Shown here piece after piece: positions 52,378 through 61,104 of a DNA stretch of 64,000 bases. The first letter of the stretch is position 1. Each line of letters starts with the position of its first letter. A model generated the notes under the pieces. The model was not told the DNA's origin and searched no databases. It was given only the letters and a program-made list of their open reading frames with translations. A program made the translations under genes and the position numbers. Origin of the DNA: Microbacterium sp. C7(2022) (GTDB lineage Bacteria; Actinomycetota; Actinomycetes; Actinomycetales; Microbacteriaceae); NCBI RefSeq assembly GCF_028823665.1, contig NZ_JAPEHV010000004.1, positions 248,001-312,000 of the forward strand, in the 5' to 3' direction.

Positions 52378-53058
52378 GTGAGACACACCACTGCTGCCGA
52401 TCCTCGGCGCCCGACCGCCCTCGTGGTCGGTATCTCAGCGATGGCACTGTTCGTCGTGCTCCGCTTCGTCGTCGCCTCGAACGGATATGACCCGTTACCG
52501 ATGGACGTCTGGTGGGACGACCTGGTCGGCGAGGGCGACAACGCCATGCTCCTTGTTCTCGCGTGGATCCCGGGGATCGTGGGCGGCACGCTGGGAATGA
52601 TCGTGATCGGCGTGCTCGTCGTCGGCGTGTTCTGGTGGCGCAGAAAGCGAGCGGATGCCGCGACCCTCGCGGTCTCGATTGTCGTCGTGGTCGCGCTCGG
52701 CGCGCCGATGGCGGCGGTACTCGCACGCAACCGGCCCGAGGATTCCCTCGCCGAAAGCATGGCAACTTCTTTTCCGTCGGGGCATACGGCGGTGGCGACG
52801 ACGTTCGCGGTGATGCTCGGTCTGCTGCTGCGCCGCGGCTACGTCTGGGCCTGCGGGGTGGTGTGGGTCGTCTGGATGATGTGGAGCCGCACATACCTGC
52901 ACGCGCACTGGCTCAGCGACGTCGTTGCCGGCATGTGCGAGGGCATCGCGGTGGCGACGCTCGTGTGGTGTGCCAGCGAGGTGATCCGCGAGCGACGCGC
53001 TCTACGTCATCGCGCGCCTCTTGACGAAACCGAGCCGCCGCGTCAAGCCCCTGTGTGA
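52378..53058 (+). CDS. PAP2-family membrane phosphatase
   Basis: 226 residues, about six helices. The acid-phosphatase motifs are RNRP (end of the first PAP2 motif, whose Lys is replaced), SFPSGHTAVATTFA (second motif) and SRTYLHAHWLSDVVAG (third motif with catalytic His and Asp). It probably dephosphorylates a lipid phosphate or undecaprenyl/prenyl diphosphate on the outer face of the membrane. The GTG start follows the previous stop by 10 bases. Confidence 0.88.
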   Translation: MRHTTAADPRRPTALVVGISAMALFVVLRFVVASNGYDPLPMDVWWDDLVGEGDNAMLLVLAWIPGIVGGTLGMIVIGVLVVGVFWWRRKRADAATLAVSIVVVVALGAPMAAVLARNRPEDSLAESMATSFPSGHTAVATTFAVMLGLLLRRGYVWACGVVWVVWMMWSRTYLHAHWLSDVVAGMCEGIAVATLVWCASEVIRERRALRHRAPLDETEPPRQAPV

Positions 53059-53086
53059 TGCCGTGCGCGGGCGCTAATCTTCGACG

Positions 53087-53887
53087 ATGGCAACCCCCAA
53101 GAACGCCGCATCCCAGGCGCAGGATTCGACCGTGTTTCGCGTGCTTGCGCGCATCGGCTACGTGGTTCTCGGCATCGTCCACCTCGTGATCGGTGCGATC
53201 GCCATTTCGATCGCGACCGGTGGCGGCGGTGAAGCCGACCAAGGCGGAGCGATGGAACAGTTGCGGCAGAACCCGTTCGGTTATGTCCTGCTGTGGATCA
53301 TCGCTGTCGGCCTCTTGGCCCTCGCTATCTGGCAGATCGCCGAAGCGGTGTTGGAGCGCAACTCCGACAGCAAGAAGAAGTGGGGGTATCGCATCAAGTA
53401 CATCGGCACGGCGATCGCCTACTTCGCTATCGCCTTCACCGCGCTGGTGTACGCCCTCGGCGGGCAGTCCGACTCGTCGGAGTCGTCGACGTCTCTGAGT
53501 GCGCAGATTCTCGCCGCCCCGGGCGGGGTGTTCTTGCTGGTTCTCGTCGGCCTCGGAGTCGCGGCGGTCGGTGCGGCCTTCATCGTGCGCGGCGCGACCA
53601 AGGCGTTCGAGAAGAACCTCGCCCTCCCGGCCGGGGTGGCGCGCAAGGGCATCGTCACCTTCGGCATGGTCGGCTACATCGCCAAGGGGATCGCCGTCGG
53701 TGTCGCCGGCATCCTGTTCATCGTCGCTGCTGTGACGCACGATCCCGATCAGGCAGGGGGATTGGATGCCGCGCTGCACACTCTTGCGGGCTTGCCCTTC
53801 GGTCCCCTCATCCTGTGGATCGTGGGTGCGGGGCTGGTGGTCTACGGACTCTTCTGCTTCGGGCGTGCTCGTTACGCCAAGATGTGA
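53087..53887 (+). CDS. DUF1206 membrane protein
   Basis: 266 residues with six membrane helices forming three similar pairs, each beginning with a G-Y-x-x-x-G-x-x-H/V pattern (ARIGYVVLGIVHLVIG, RIKYIGTAIAYFAIAFTAL, TFGMVGYIAKGIAVGVAGIL). This threefold repeat defines DUF1206. Function unknown. TAATCT lies 6 bases before the ATG. Confidence 0.9.
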   Translation: MATPKNAASQAQDSTVFRVLARIGYVVLGIVHLVIGAIAISIATGGGGEADQGGAMEQLRQNPFGYVLLWIIAVGLLALAIWQIAEAVLERNSDSKKKWGYRIKYIGTAIAYFAIAFTALVYALGGQSDSSESSTSLSAQILAAPGGVFLLVLVGLGVAAVGAAFIVRGATKAFEKNLALPAGVARKGIVTFGMVGYIAKGIAVGVAGILFIVAAVTHDPDQAGGLDAALHTLAGLPFGPLILWIVGAGLVVYGLFCFGRARYAKM

Positions 53888-53890
53888 GGC

Positions 53891-54706
53891 TCAGCTCACG
53901 TCTCGGCGCCAACTAAACAGCGCGCCCAGAACCAGGAACACCACCGCATAGCCGAGGAGCACCAGGCCACCTGCCCACCACTCGAGCGCGTCTGAGGAGG
54001 CGGGCATCGCGACGTTCAGCACGCTCGCACCGACGAGCGTGTCGCTGGCGGCACCGGGCAAGTATCGGGTGAATGGTTCGATGTCTTCGGCGAAGGCTGC
54101 CGCCGTGCGCACGATCGGCTCGACGAACTGGGTGAACACGAGCACGCCGACGATCGCGCCCACCTGGTTGCGGACGAGCGTGCCGACGCCGATTCCGATG
54201 AATACCCACAGGACGAACGCGAGCATCATGCGGCCGAGCAGCGCCCAGGTGTCCGACGTGCCCAGGGCCGTGTCGATGTCGAAGGCCGCGAGGATTCCGG
54301 CCGAGGGAGCGACGGCGGCCACGATTCCAACGGCGCCGTACAGTGCCCCGATGAGGATGCCCGTCGCGATCTTCGCCGCCAGGACGGTACCTCGACGCGG
54401 CACCGCGAGAAAGGTCGGCGTCAGCGTCTTGTGGCGGAACTCCGTCGTCACCATCAGCGTGCCGATGAGCAGCGGGAACACGTACCCGACCGATGTCGCC
54501 GTGCTGTACAGCAAGGCTGGTATGGCGTCTTCGGGGAACGCCGGGGCGTCGGGGGAGAGCCCGCCCGCGCCAGCCTGAGCGATGACGAAGCCCAGGGCGC
54601 CGGCCGTCGAGGCGACGTACACGACGAGCACCAGCGCGAGGATCCACCACATCGAGGTGGTGAACTGCTTGGTCGTCTCGGAGCGCGTGGCGGTGAGGAG
54701 GCTCAT
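53891..54706 (-). CDS. ABC-2 type transporter permease
   Basis: 271 residues with six membrane helices; STRSETTKQFTTSMWWILALVLVVY-like start and GTLMVTTEFRHKTLTPTFLAVPRRGTVLAAKI are typical of ABC-2 permeases that pair with a separate ATPase. Its ATG overlaps the stop of the ATPase gene as ATGA. It probably exports a drug, lipid or peptide, or serves in resistance; the substrate is unknown. Confidence 0.88.
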   Translation of the reverse strand: MSLLTATRSETTKQFTTSMWWILALVLVVYVASTAGALGFVIAQAGAGGLSPDAPAFPEDAIPALLYSTATSVGYVFPLLIGTLMVTTEFRHKTLTPTFLAVPRRGTVLAAKIATGILIGALYGAVGIVAAVAPSAGILAAFDIDTALGTSDTWALLGRMMLAFVLWVFIGIGVGTLVRNQVGAIVGVLVFTQFVEPIVRTAAAFAEDIEPFTRYLPGAASDTLVGASVLNVAMPASSDALEWWAGGLVLLGYAVVFLVLGALFSWRRDVS

Positions 54707-56175
54707 CGGTCGGCTCCTTCTGCGTCAGCGTCTTGTCGGTCGCCGTCCGACTCGTCGGGTGGGGTTTCCTCCGCCGCGCCTTCCGTGCCCGCGTCGAACG
54801 ACGCGAAGAATCGGTCGGCCTCGTCGTCGGCCTCGGTGCGCACGTACTCGTTCAGCAGGTCGTCATCGTCGTCGAGTTCGTTCGGGGTGCCGTCGAACTC
54901 GACGTCCGTCGCATTTTGCTCACTCGCGACGATGTCGATGACCCCGGTGGATGCCACGGCAAAGGATGCCGTATGCGCGGGCGCGGTTTCTTCCGGCGCG
55001 AGTTCCTCGACGGCGTCCTCCTCCAGCGGCGCGGGAGCCTCTTCGGGTGCGGCGTCTTCCGGCGCGGCCCCGTCGTCGGGCGCGGCCTCGTCGGTGGTGG
55101 CGGCTTCAGGCGGCGCGGCCGCTTCATCGTCCGACCGCGCTGCTGCTGCGAGCCCCTTTTCGTCGGACGGCGCTGACTCATCCGCGGTTGACGCTGCAAG
55201 CGCCTCTTCGGTCAACGGTGCGAGCTCCGCCGCCGCCATGACCGCGGCATCCGGCACCGCGCCGTCGGCGCTCGGGTGAGTGCGCGTACCGTTGACGAGG
55301 TCGAGGAAGACCTCTTCGAGTGCGGGGCCGCGCCGGTGCAGCGACGACAAAGCGACGCCAGCGCTGGCGGCGATCGCGCCGACCTCGGTCGGTGTGAGCT
55401 GCGACACAGTCAGCCCGCTGCGCAGCAGTTGGTACTCGGCACCCGCCGCGCCAAGCGCCGCGCTCAGCGCGGCCCGGTCGGGAGAGTCGACAACGGTCGC
55501 GTGCTCACTGTCGTCTGACAACTCCTCGATTCCGCCCTGGAACACCAGGCGGCCGTGCGAAATGATGAGCAACGCGTCCACGGTCTGCTGCACCTCGGCG
55601 AGCAAGTGCGACGACACGAGAACCGTGCGCCCTTCGCGTGCGAGCTGTTGCAGAAAGCCGCGAATCCAGCGGATTCCTTCGGGGTCGAGACCGTTGGTCG
55701 GTTCGTCGAGCACCAAGACGCCCGGATCGCCGAGCAGTGCGGTTGCCAGGCCCAGACGTTGGCGCATGCCGAGGGAGTATCCGCCGACGTTTCGGCCAGC
55801 GGCATCCGACAATCCGACGAGGTCGAGTACCTCGTTCACGCGCGTCTTCGGCAGGCCCGCGGCGCGGGCGTAGACCGCGAGATGATTCGCACCCGAGCGG
55901 CCCGGGTGAAAGCTCGACGCTTCGAGGACGGCGCCTACCGATTGCAGCGGATGCCGCAGCGAGCGGTACTCGCGCCCGCCGATCGTCGCGCTCCCGGCGC
56001 TCGCGCGTACGAGGCCGAGCAGAATACGCAGGCTCGTCGTCTTGCCCGCACCGTTCGGACCGAGGAACCCGGTCACGAGCCCCGGCTCGACGCGTGCGGT
56101 GAGCGAGGACACAGCGGTGATGCCGCCGAAGCGCTTGGTGAGACCCGAGAATTCGAGCAGTTGTCCGTCGGGCAT
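54703..56175 (-). CDS. ABC transporter ATPase with a long acidic C-terminal tail
   Basis: 490 residues. The first 310 are a normal DrrA/NatA-type ATPase: Walker A GPNGAGKTT (about 39-47), signature YSLGMRQRLGLA (about 132-143), Walker B VLVLDEPTNGLDPEG, and the switch His in VLVSSHLL. The remaining 180 residues are Ala/Glu/Asp/Pro-rich, strongly acidic and low complexity (EEDAVEELAPEETAPA), with no recognised domain. The ATG follows GGAGAGGG by 5-7 bases. It is coupled to the permease gene by a 4-base overlap. Confidence 0.92.
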   Translation of the reverse strand: MPDGQLLEFSGLTKRFGGITAVSSLTARVEPGLVTGFLGPNGAGKTTSLRILLGLVRASAGSATIGGREYRSLRHPLQSVGAVLEASSFHPGRSGANHLAVYARAAGLPKTRVNEVLDLVGLSDAAGRNVGGYSLGMRQRLGLATALLGDPGVLVLDEPTNGLDPEGIRWIRGFLQQLAREGRTVLVSSHLLAEVQQTVDALLIISHGRLVFQGGIEELSDDSEHATVVDSPDRAALSAALGAAGAEYQLLRSGLTVSQLTPTEVGAIAASAGVALSSLHRRGPALEEVFLDLVNGTRTHPSADGAVPDAAVMAAAELAPLTEEALAASTADESAPSDEKGLAAAARSDDEAAAPPEAATTDEAAPDDGAAPEDAAPEEAPAPLEEDAVEELAPEETAPAHTASFAVASTGVIDIVASEQNATDVEFDGTPNELDDDDDLLNEYVRTEADDEADRFFASFDAGTEGAAEETPPDESDGDRQDADAEGADR

Positions 56176-56280
56176 GCCGAACCCTCTCCTCGTTGTGAGT
56201 GCTTCCCCATATCTTTGCGGAAAGTTCGCGTTCTGTCCGGAAAACCGTTGGCCCGTGTCGTCGCCGGTAGTGTGGCGCAG

Positions 56281-57342
56281 GTGAACGCTGGAATCGAGCC
56301 CACCATCCTGTCGCGATCGCGGGCCGGTGTCGGGCACCTCACCCTGAACCGTCCGCGGGCCATCAATGCACTCAACCTCGAGATGGTCACCGAAATGCTG
56401 CGCGTGCTCGACGCGTGGGAGCACGACACCGACATCGACATCGTCGTGATCGATGGCGCGGGCGAGCGCGGCATGTGCGCCGGCGGCGATGTGCGGGGGC
56501 TCTCCGAACAGGTGCGCGGGGGTGCGCTCGAGGGCGCGGTCGAGTTCTTTCGCGCCGAATACGCGCTGAATGCCCGGATTGCCGAATACCCCAAGCCCAT
56601 CATCACCTTCGCTGATGGCGTGACCATGGGCGGCGGCATCGGCGTCGCCGGGCACGCGTCGCTGCGCATCGTGACCGAGCGCTCGCAGCTCGCGATGCCC
56701 GAAACCCGCATCGGGTTCACCCCCGACGTTGGCGGATCGTGGTTGCTCGCGAAGGCGCCCGGCCGCATCGGCGAGTACCTGGCACTCACGAGCGGGGTCA
56801 TGGACTACTCCGACGCGATCTACGCCGGGTTCGCTGACAGGTTCGTGCCGGCCGACCACCTCGCCGCTCTGTACGACGCGTTCGAGACGCGAGCCGACCC
56901 CGCCAACCCGGCCGAACTCTCGCTGCTGTTCGACGAGACTCCGCCGCCATCGCGCCTCGAGGCCGCGCGCGAGTGGATCGACGACGCGTTCTCGCGAGAC
57001 ACGGTGGCTGACATCATCGCGAGACTTCGCGAGATCGGCGAGGACGCGGCATCCGACACTGCTGACGTCCTCGAGCAGCTCTCGCCCACCGCTCTCACCG
57101 TGACACTCGCGGCGGTGCGTCGCGCGCGCACGCTCACCGGGCTGCGCGGCGTGCTCGAGCAGGAGTACGGACTCGTGCTCTGGTTCGCGGCCACTCAGCC
57201 CGATCTGGTCGAGGGGATTCGTGCTCAAGTGATCGACAAAGACCGGATGCCGCGGTGGAACCCCGCTGCGCTGTCTGATGTGCCCGCTGACATCGCCGAG
57301 CAGGCATTCGCGTACCGCCCCGTGACGGCGCTCTGGGGCTGA
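56281..57342 (+). CDS. 3-hydroxyisobutyryl-CoA hydrolase / enoyl-CoA hydratase-isomerase family
   Basis: 353 residues, longer than plain enoyl-CoA hydratases and typical of HIBYL-CoA hydrolase. The oxyanion-hole block DGAGERGMCAGGDVRGL (about 57-73) and FADGVTMGGGIGVAGHASLRIVTERSQLAMPETRIGFTPDVGGSWLL (about 117-163) have the conserved acidic residues of the hydrolase branch. It would act in valine breakdown. TAGTGT lies 7 bases before the GTG. The J-domain gene starts one base after the stop. Confidence 0.9.
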   Translation: MNAGIEPTILSRSRAGVGHLTLNRPRAINALNLEMVTEMLRVLDAWEHDTDIDIVVIDGAGERGMCAGGDVRGLSEQVRGGALEGAVEFFRAEYALNARIAEYPKPIITFADGVTMGGGIGVAGHASLRIVTERSQLAMPETRIGFTPDVGGSWLLAKAPGRIGEYLALTSGVMDYSDAIYAGFADRFVPADHLAALYDAFETRADPANPAELSLLFDETPPPSRLEAAREWIDDAFSRDTVADIIARLREIGEDAASDTADVLEQLSPTALTVTLAAVRRARTLTGLRGVLEQEYGLVLWFAATQPDLVEGIRAQVIDKDRMPRWNPAALSDVPADIAEQAFAYRPVTALWG

Positions 57343-57343
57343 C

Positions 57344-58273
57344 GTGTTCGACAGCCCACTGTCGGCCTCGGCGTACGAGGTGTTGCAGGTCGACCCCACC
57401 GCCGACGAGGAGGCCCTGCGCAAGGCGTACCGCCTGCGGTTGCGGCAGACTCACCCCGACACCGGCGGCGACGCGGCCCTGTTCGTGCAGGTTCAGCGGG
57501 CGTGGGAGCTCGTCGGCACCCCCGACGCGCGCGCGTCATACGATCGCGGTCACGGCTTCGGCGCGCAGGCGGCACCCGAATGGTCGGGCTGGAAGCCCCA
57601 GCCGCGTCAGACACGTGACACGCGGCCGCGCGCGCGTTCGTTCGGTCAGCCCGGTGGCTGGCGGCGCGAGCGCTACCTGACGCTCATGCGCGAGTGGGTC
57701 GGCCGCGGAGTGTCGCTCGACGATCCCTACGATCCCGCGCTGGTGCGCTCGGCGCCGCACCACATCCGCCGACTGCTCGCCGACGCGCTCGCCGAGGAAG
57801 AGACAGCGCGCATCGTCGCAGACCTCGGGATGGGCTACACCGTGTGGCACGACGTCGATGCTTCGGGGAGGGATGCCCGTCCCGACGTCAAGGTCGATCA
57901 CATCGTGTTGGGTCCGAGCGGTCTCTACGCCGTGCTGTCCGAGGATTTCGGGGGTCCGGTGCGCGTGCGTCGCGGGGAGATCATCGGTGACACGGTGTCT
58001 GGTGCGCCGATCGGCGACCTTGTCGCGCGCCTGCGCGTGGTCGCCCGCGCCGCGCGTGTGAAGTTCAGCGGCGCGATCGTGGTCCTTCCCGACGATGACG
58101 TCATGGAGATGATCGACGAGATCGGCAAGGTGCGTGGCACGCCGATCGCCGTCGTCGGGCGCTCTTCGCTGTCGGCGGTGCTGCGGCGCGGCATCACCGG
58201 TGCGCGATCGATGGGTGGCAACGAGGTCTTCGACGTGCGTACTCGGCTACAGCAAACGGTGCGGTTCAGCTGA
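57344..58273 (+). CDS. J-domain protein with a NERD-like C-terminal domain
   Basis: 309 residues. Residues 1-70 are a DnaJ J-domain with the key HPD triad (RLRQTHPDTGGD). A basic linker follows. Residues 150-300 contain VKVDHIVLGPSGLYAVLSEDFGGPVRVRRGEI, which resembles the NERD nuclease-related pattern (DIDHVVVGPSGVFVIDTK), followed by FSGAIVVLPDDDVM. The usual NERD Lys/Gln residues are not all present, so nuclease activity is unsure. The GTG start is one base after the hydratase stop, showing translational coupling. Confidence 0.75.
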   Translation: MFDSPLSASAYEVLQVDPTADEEALRKAYRLRLRQTHPDTGGDAALFVQVQRAWELVGTPDARASYDRGHGFGAQAAPEWSGWKPQPRQTRDTRPRARSFGQPGGWRRERYLTLMREWVGRGVSLDDPYDPALVRSAPHHIRRLLADALAEEETARIVADLGMGYTVWHDVDASGRDARPDVKVDHIVLGPSGLYAVLSEDFGGPVRVRRGEIIGDTVSGAPIGDLVARLRVVARAARVKFSGAIVVLPDDDVMEMIDEIGKVRGTPIAVVGRSSLSAVLRRGITGARSMGGNEVFDVRTRLQQTVRFS

Positions 58274-58349
58274 GCGGGGCGCTTGGCGCCCACCCCGGCG
58301 CTTGGCGACCACCCCGGTCACGCCCGACCCGCGTGCGCGCGGCAACCAC

Positions 58350-58420
58350 GCCGGGTTCATTTGTCACGACACGCCGGGCGGACGCTCTGTAGACCGCAAA
58401 GTGCGCCACCTGAACCGGGG
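58350..58420 (+). repeat. About 70-bp interspersed repeat, family A copy 3
   Basis: Begins CCGGGTTCATTTGTCACGAC and ends CCTGAACCGGGG. The shared blocks TTTGTCACGACACGCCGGGC and ACCGCAAAGTGCGCCA define the family. Opposite orientation to copies 1 and 2. Confidence 0.85.
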
Positions 58421-58443
58421 TGGGCCTGCCCGAACCGCGCTCG

Positions 58444-58514
58444 CCCCGGTTCATTTGTCACGACACGCCGGGCGGACGCTCTAAACACCGCAAAGTGCGC
58501 CATACGAACCGGGG
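58444..58514 (+). repeat. About 70-bp interspersed repeat, family A copy 4
   Basis: Has perfect 9-bp terminal inverted repeats CCCCGGTTC/GAACCGGGG. Offset 94 bp from copy 3, same orientation. As with copies 1-2, the pair lies between two convergent genes. Confidence 0.85.
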
Positions 58515-58590
58515 TGGGAGAGTGCGACCCGGGGTGGGAGGGTACGACCCGGGGTGGGAGGGTGCGACCCGGGGTGGGAGAGTCCGGCCC
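58505..58590. repeat. 20-bp G-rich tandem repeat
   Basis: Four copies of CGACCCGGGGTGGGAG(G/A)GT(A/G), spaced exactly 20 bp, starting within the end of family A copy 4. Runs of GGGG, GGG and GGG close together give G-quadruplex potential on the plus strand. Confidence 0.8.
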
Positions 58591-58625
58591 GCGGGGCGCG
58601 GGGGCGGACGTTGTGCGCGCGGGCG

Positions 58626-60251
58626 TCAGCTGGTCAGGCCGAACAGTTCGAGCGGGTGCGTGATGCGCCACCATGCCGAGGGTTGTTCGATGTCGTCGGC
58701 CAACTGTAGGTCGACCGTCGTCGAGTCCAGCGGGCCCGCGACGGCCAGGGTCCCCACGGCGTCGCCTGCCATCGACGCGTCACCGAGCGAGTAGTTCACC
58801 GTCACGTCGCCGGAGTCGCCGTTCCACAGGATCACCGACGCATCACCCGCGGTCACGATGTTCACCGGCTCGGCCCACAGCGTCTCGACCTGGCCCGCTA
58901 CGGTGCCCGCCGTGACCGACGGCACCGGCTGCAGTTCGCTCTCGACCTGGTCGTAGATCGCGCGGGATGCCTCGGTGCGGGCCTCGTCGTCGACCTGGTC
59001 GAGCACCGAGGCGTAGATCGTGACGGGGGTGCCGGCGACGGTGACCTGCTTCGCTGACAGCAGGTTCCAGCCCGCCAGGGTGCCGGTCTTGATGCCGAGC
59101 ACGCCCTCGTCTTCCAGAAGTGTGTTCGTGTTCTCGACGAGCCCGGCCCCGGGCAATTCGACCTCGGCGGTGGCGACGATCTCGGCGATCACCGGGTCGG
59201 CGAGGGCCTTCTTCGCGAGGGCGATCAGGGCATCGGGTGAGGCGACGTTGCCCGCGTCGATGCCGGTCGGTTCGACGACAGTGATTCCGGGCACGCCGTG
59301 CAGATCGAGCCACGCGTTGGCAGCATCGGCGAACACCTGGTCACTGGGGAAAAGATTGCTCGCGAGGCGGTCGGCGTAGTTGTTGGCCGAGCCGATCAGC
59401 ATGCCCTGGAGCATCTGGTACTGCGTCAGGCTGCCACCCACCGGCACATCGAGGGCAGACTCGCCGCGCGCCCGGTACTGCCAGTACGACAGCATGTCGT
59501 TGTAGGTGAACGAGTAGCTCGGGCCTTGCTCGCCGACGTCGAGGGGCATTTCGTCGAGCACGATGAGCGCGGTGACGACCTTGGTGATGCTCGCGATCGA
59601 TGTCTCGGAGGTGCTGCTCTCGAGAACATCCGAGATCCCGGCGACCGCGACAGAGGCGCTTCCCTCGTCGGGCCATGCGGGGACGGCCGCTGCTGCGGGG
59701 GCGGATGCCACGTCCTGCGCGACGATCGTCGGTGCCACCGCGTGGAGGGGCCACAGGAGCGTGGTCGCGGCGTAGCCGCCGAAGAGGACCACCGCGATGA
59801 TGATGGGCGTGAGCACGCTCGCGCGCCAGATCGAGCGGCGCGGAGCATCGGCGAGCAGATCGGCACCCGCGGGTAGGTATCCCGATGTCACGGTGCCCAG
59901 GTCGCCCGCGGGGCGGCGCTGCGCGATGGTTTCTTCGGTGACCCACGTCAGGGCGAGCGTGTCGAGGCGGGGTGTGTCGGCCTCGGAATCGGCATCGTCC
60001 GCCGCGATGACGGCGGTCTCGGCGGCGGCATCTAGCGAGTCGTTGGCGGCGGCATCCACCGAGACATCGGCGTCAGCTTCCACTGTGCGATCAACGTCGA
60101 TGTCGGTCGCGCTGGCGTCGTGGGAATCGCCGGTCTCGGCATCCGCGAACACCGGATTCGCCAGTGTGTCGTCGGGCTCGAACGACAGGTTCTCGTACTC
60201 CGCGGCGCGCCGAGATCGCCGCGTGGGCGACGGCGCGTCATCCAAAGTCAC
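58626..60251 (-). CDS. D-alanyl-D-alanine carboxypeptidase-like penicillin-binding protein
   Basis: 541 residues. A cytoplasmic acidic N-terminal region of about 145 residues (Asp/Ala-rich) precedes one membrane helix (SVLTPIIIAVVLFGGYAATTLLW), then an extracellular S11-type transpeptidase fold. Active-site motifs are SITK (Ser near residue 222), SAN (in GSANNYAD, about 286) and KTG (IKTGT, about 389), all intact. It trims the terminal D-Ala of peptidoglycan stem peptides. The long charged cytoplasmic tail is more than a simple anchor and may bind a partner. The GTG lies 6 bases after TATCTT. Confidence 0.92.
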   Translation of the reverse strand: MTLDDAPSPTRRSRRAAEYENLSFEPDDTLANPVFADAETGDSHDASATDIDVDRTVEADADVSVDAAANDSLDAAAETAVIAADDADSEADTPRLDTLALTWVTEETIAQRRPAGDLGTVTSGYLPAGADLLADAPRRSIWRASVLTPIIIAVVLFGGYAATTLLWPLHAVAPTIVAQDVASAPAAAAVPAWPDEGSASVAVAGISDVLESSTSETSIASITKVVTALIVLDEMPLDVGEQGPSYSFTYNDMLSYWQYRARGESALDVPVGGSLTQYQMLQGMLIGSANNYADRLASNLFPSDQVFADAANAWLDLHGVPGITVVEPTGIDAGNVASPDALIALAKKALADPVIAEIVATAEVELPGAGLVENTNTLLEDEGVLGIKTGTLAGWNLLSAKQVTVAGTPVTIYASVLDQVDDEARTEASRAIYDQVESELQPVPSVTAGTVAGQVETLWAEPVNIVTAGDASVILWNGDSGDVTVNYSLGDASMAGDAVGTLAVAGPLDSTTVDLQLADDIEQPSAWWRITHPLELFGLTS

Positions 60252-60280
60252 CCCGTCAAGATACCGTGCCCATGCAGGCG

Positions 60281-60286
60281 TATACT
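60281..60286 (+). promoter_or_regulatory. -10 box of the thiamine-transport operon
   Basis: TATACT, five of six matches to the consensus, about 10 bases before the riboswitch begins. No good -35 box is visible at 16-18 bases. Confidence 0.5.
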
Positions 60287-60296
60287 CATCGACACA

Positions 60297-60387
60297 ACCA
60301 CGGGAGTCCGGCGAGCCGGGCTGAGAGGGAGCGAATCGCGCTTCGACCGTCGAACCTGATCCGGATCATGCCGGCGCAGGGAGGAGA
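60297..60387 (+). promoter_or_regulatory. TPP riboswitch (THI element)
   Basis: Clear THI-box sequence: GGGAGTCCGGCGAGCCGGGCTGAGAGGGAGC with the invariant CTGAGA, then GAACCTGATCCGGATCATGCCGGCGCAGGGA, matching the conserved ACCTGATCTGGATAATGCCAGCGTAGGGA pattern. It lies just before the ATG at 60391, and its 3' end (GGGAGGAG) is the ribosome site. TPP binding should therefore hide the site and reduce translation of the ykoE-like gene. This indicates the downstream transporter imports thiamine or its pyrimidine precursor. Confidence 0.95.
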
Positions 60388-60390
60388 GAA

Positions 60391-61047
60391 ATGCACACGT
60401 CTACGTCTACGTCCACGTCCGCATCCACGTCGGCCACCGGCCGCGGAGCACAGCCGCGCGTTCTGCGCTGGCGCGTCGTCGATATCGTCGTCGCCAGCGT
60501 CATCGGCGTGGCATCCGGTTTGATCTTCCTGGCATGGAACGTCGCCTACCGCGGCCCCGGGGCTGTGCTCGAGTCGACGCTGCCGGGCCTGCAGGGCCTG
60601 CTCGATGGCCCGTGGCTGTTCGCCGGGGTGCTGGGCGCGCTCATCATTCGCAAGCCCGGCGCTGCGCTCTACACCGAGCTGCTCGCCGCCGCCGTCTCGG
60701 CGCTCACGCTCGTCGGCAACACGTGGGGTGCATTCCTCACCCTCGAGGCGGGGTTCGTGCAGGGTCTGGGTGCTGAGCTCATCTTCCTCGCGTTCTTCTA
60801 CCGCCGCTGGTCGCTGCCGGTCGCGATTCTCGCCGGTATCGGCGCGGCCCTCGCCGGCGGGATCAACAACCTGCTGCTGTGGTACGCCGGCGCCGACATC
60901 ACGTTCGTGGTCACGTATCTCATCAGCACGATGATCTCGGGCGCCGTAATCGCCGGCGCCCTGTCGTGGGTGCTCGCGCGCGGTCTCGCCGCCACCGGAG
61001 CGCTCGACCGCTTCGCGTCGGGTCGCGAATCCCGCCAGCTCGTCTGA
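60391..61047 (+). CDS. ykoE: ECF transporter S component, YkoE type
   Basis: 218 residues, substrate-binding membrane component of an energy-coupling factor transporter for a thiamine precursor (hydroxymethylpyrimidine type). Six helices. Family blocks are VVDIVVASVIGVASGLIFLAWN, LPGLQGLLDGPWLFAGVLGALIIRKPGAAL, and ELLAAAVSALTLVGNTWGAFLTLEAGFVQGLGAELIFLAF. The N-terminus has a Ser/Thr repeat (STSTSTSAS) from a short tandem repeat of ACGTCT/C units. It is directly under TPP riboswitch control. Confidence 0.92.
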   Translation: MHTSTSTSTSASTSATGRGAQPRVLRWRVVDIVVASVIGVASGLIFLAWNVAYRGPGAVLESTLPGLQGLLDGPWLFAGVLGALIIRKPGAALYTELLAAAVSALTLVGNTWGAFLTLEAGFVQGLGAELIFLAFFYRRWSLPVAILAGIGAALAGGINNLLLWYAGADITFVVTYLISTMISGAVIAGALSWVLARGLAATGALDRFASGRESRQLV

Positions 61048-61104
61048 GCCGGTGCGGGTGGATGCCACGACGCGGCGGATCGGTCCGATGAACGATCCGA
61101 TCCG

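Larger units (their letters stand above)
58274..58625. other. Repeat-filled gap between convergent genes
   Basis: 352 bases with no supportable gene between the J-domain gene and the carboxypeptidase gene. It contains two family A repeats and a four-copy 20-bp G-rich tandem repeat. Confidence 0.75.

Noticed and set aside
56176-57423. Upstream extension of the ABC ATPase frame
   Set aside because: It runs antisense to the hydratase gene and has no ATPase sequence; a good ribosome site marks the start at 56175.
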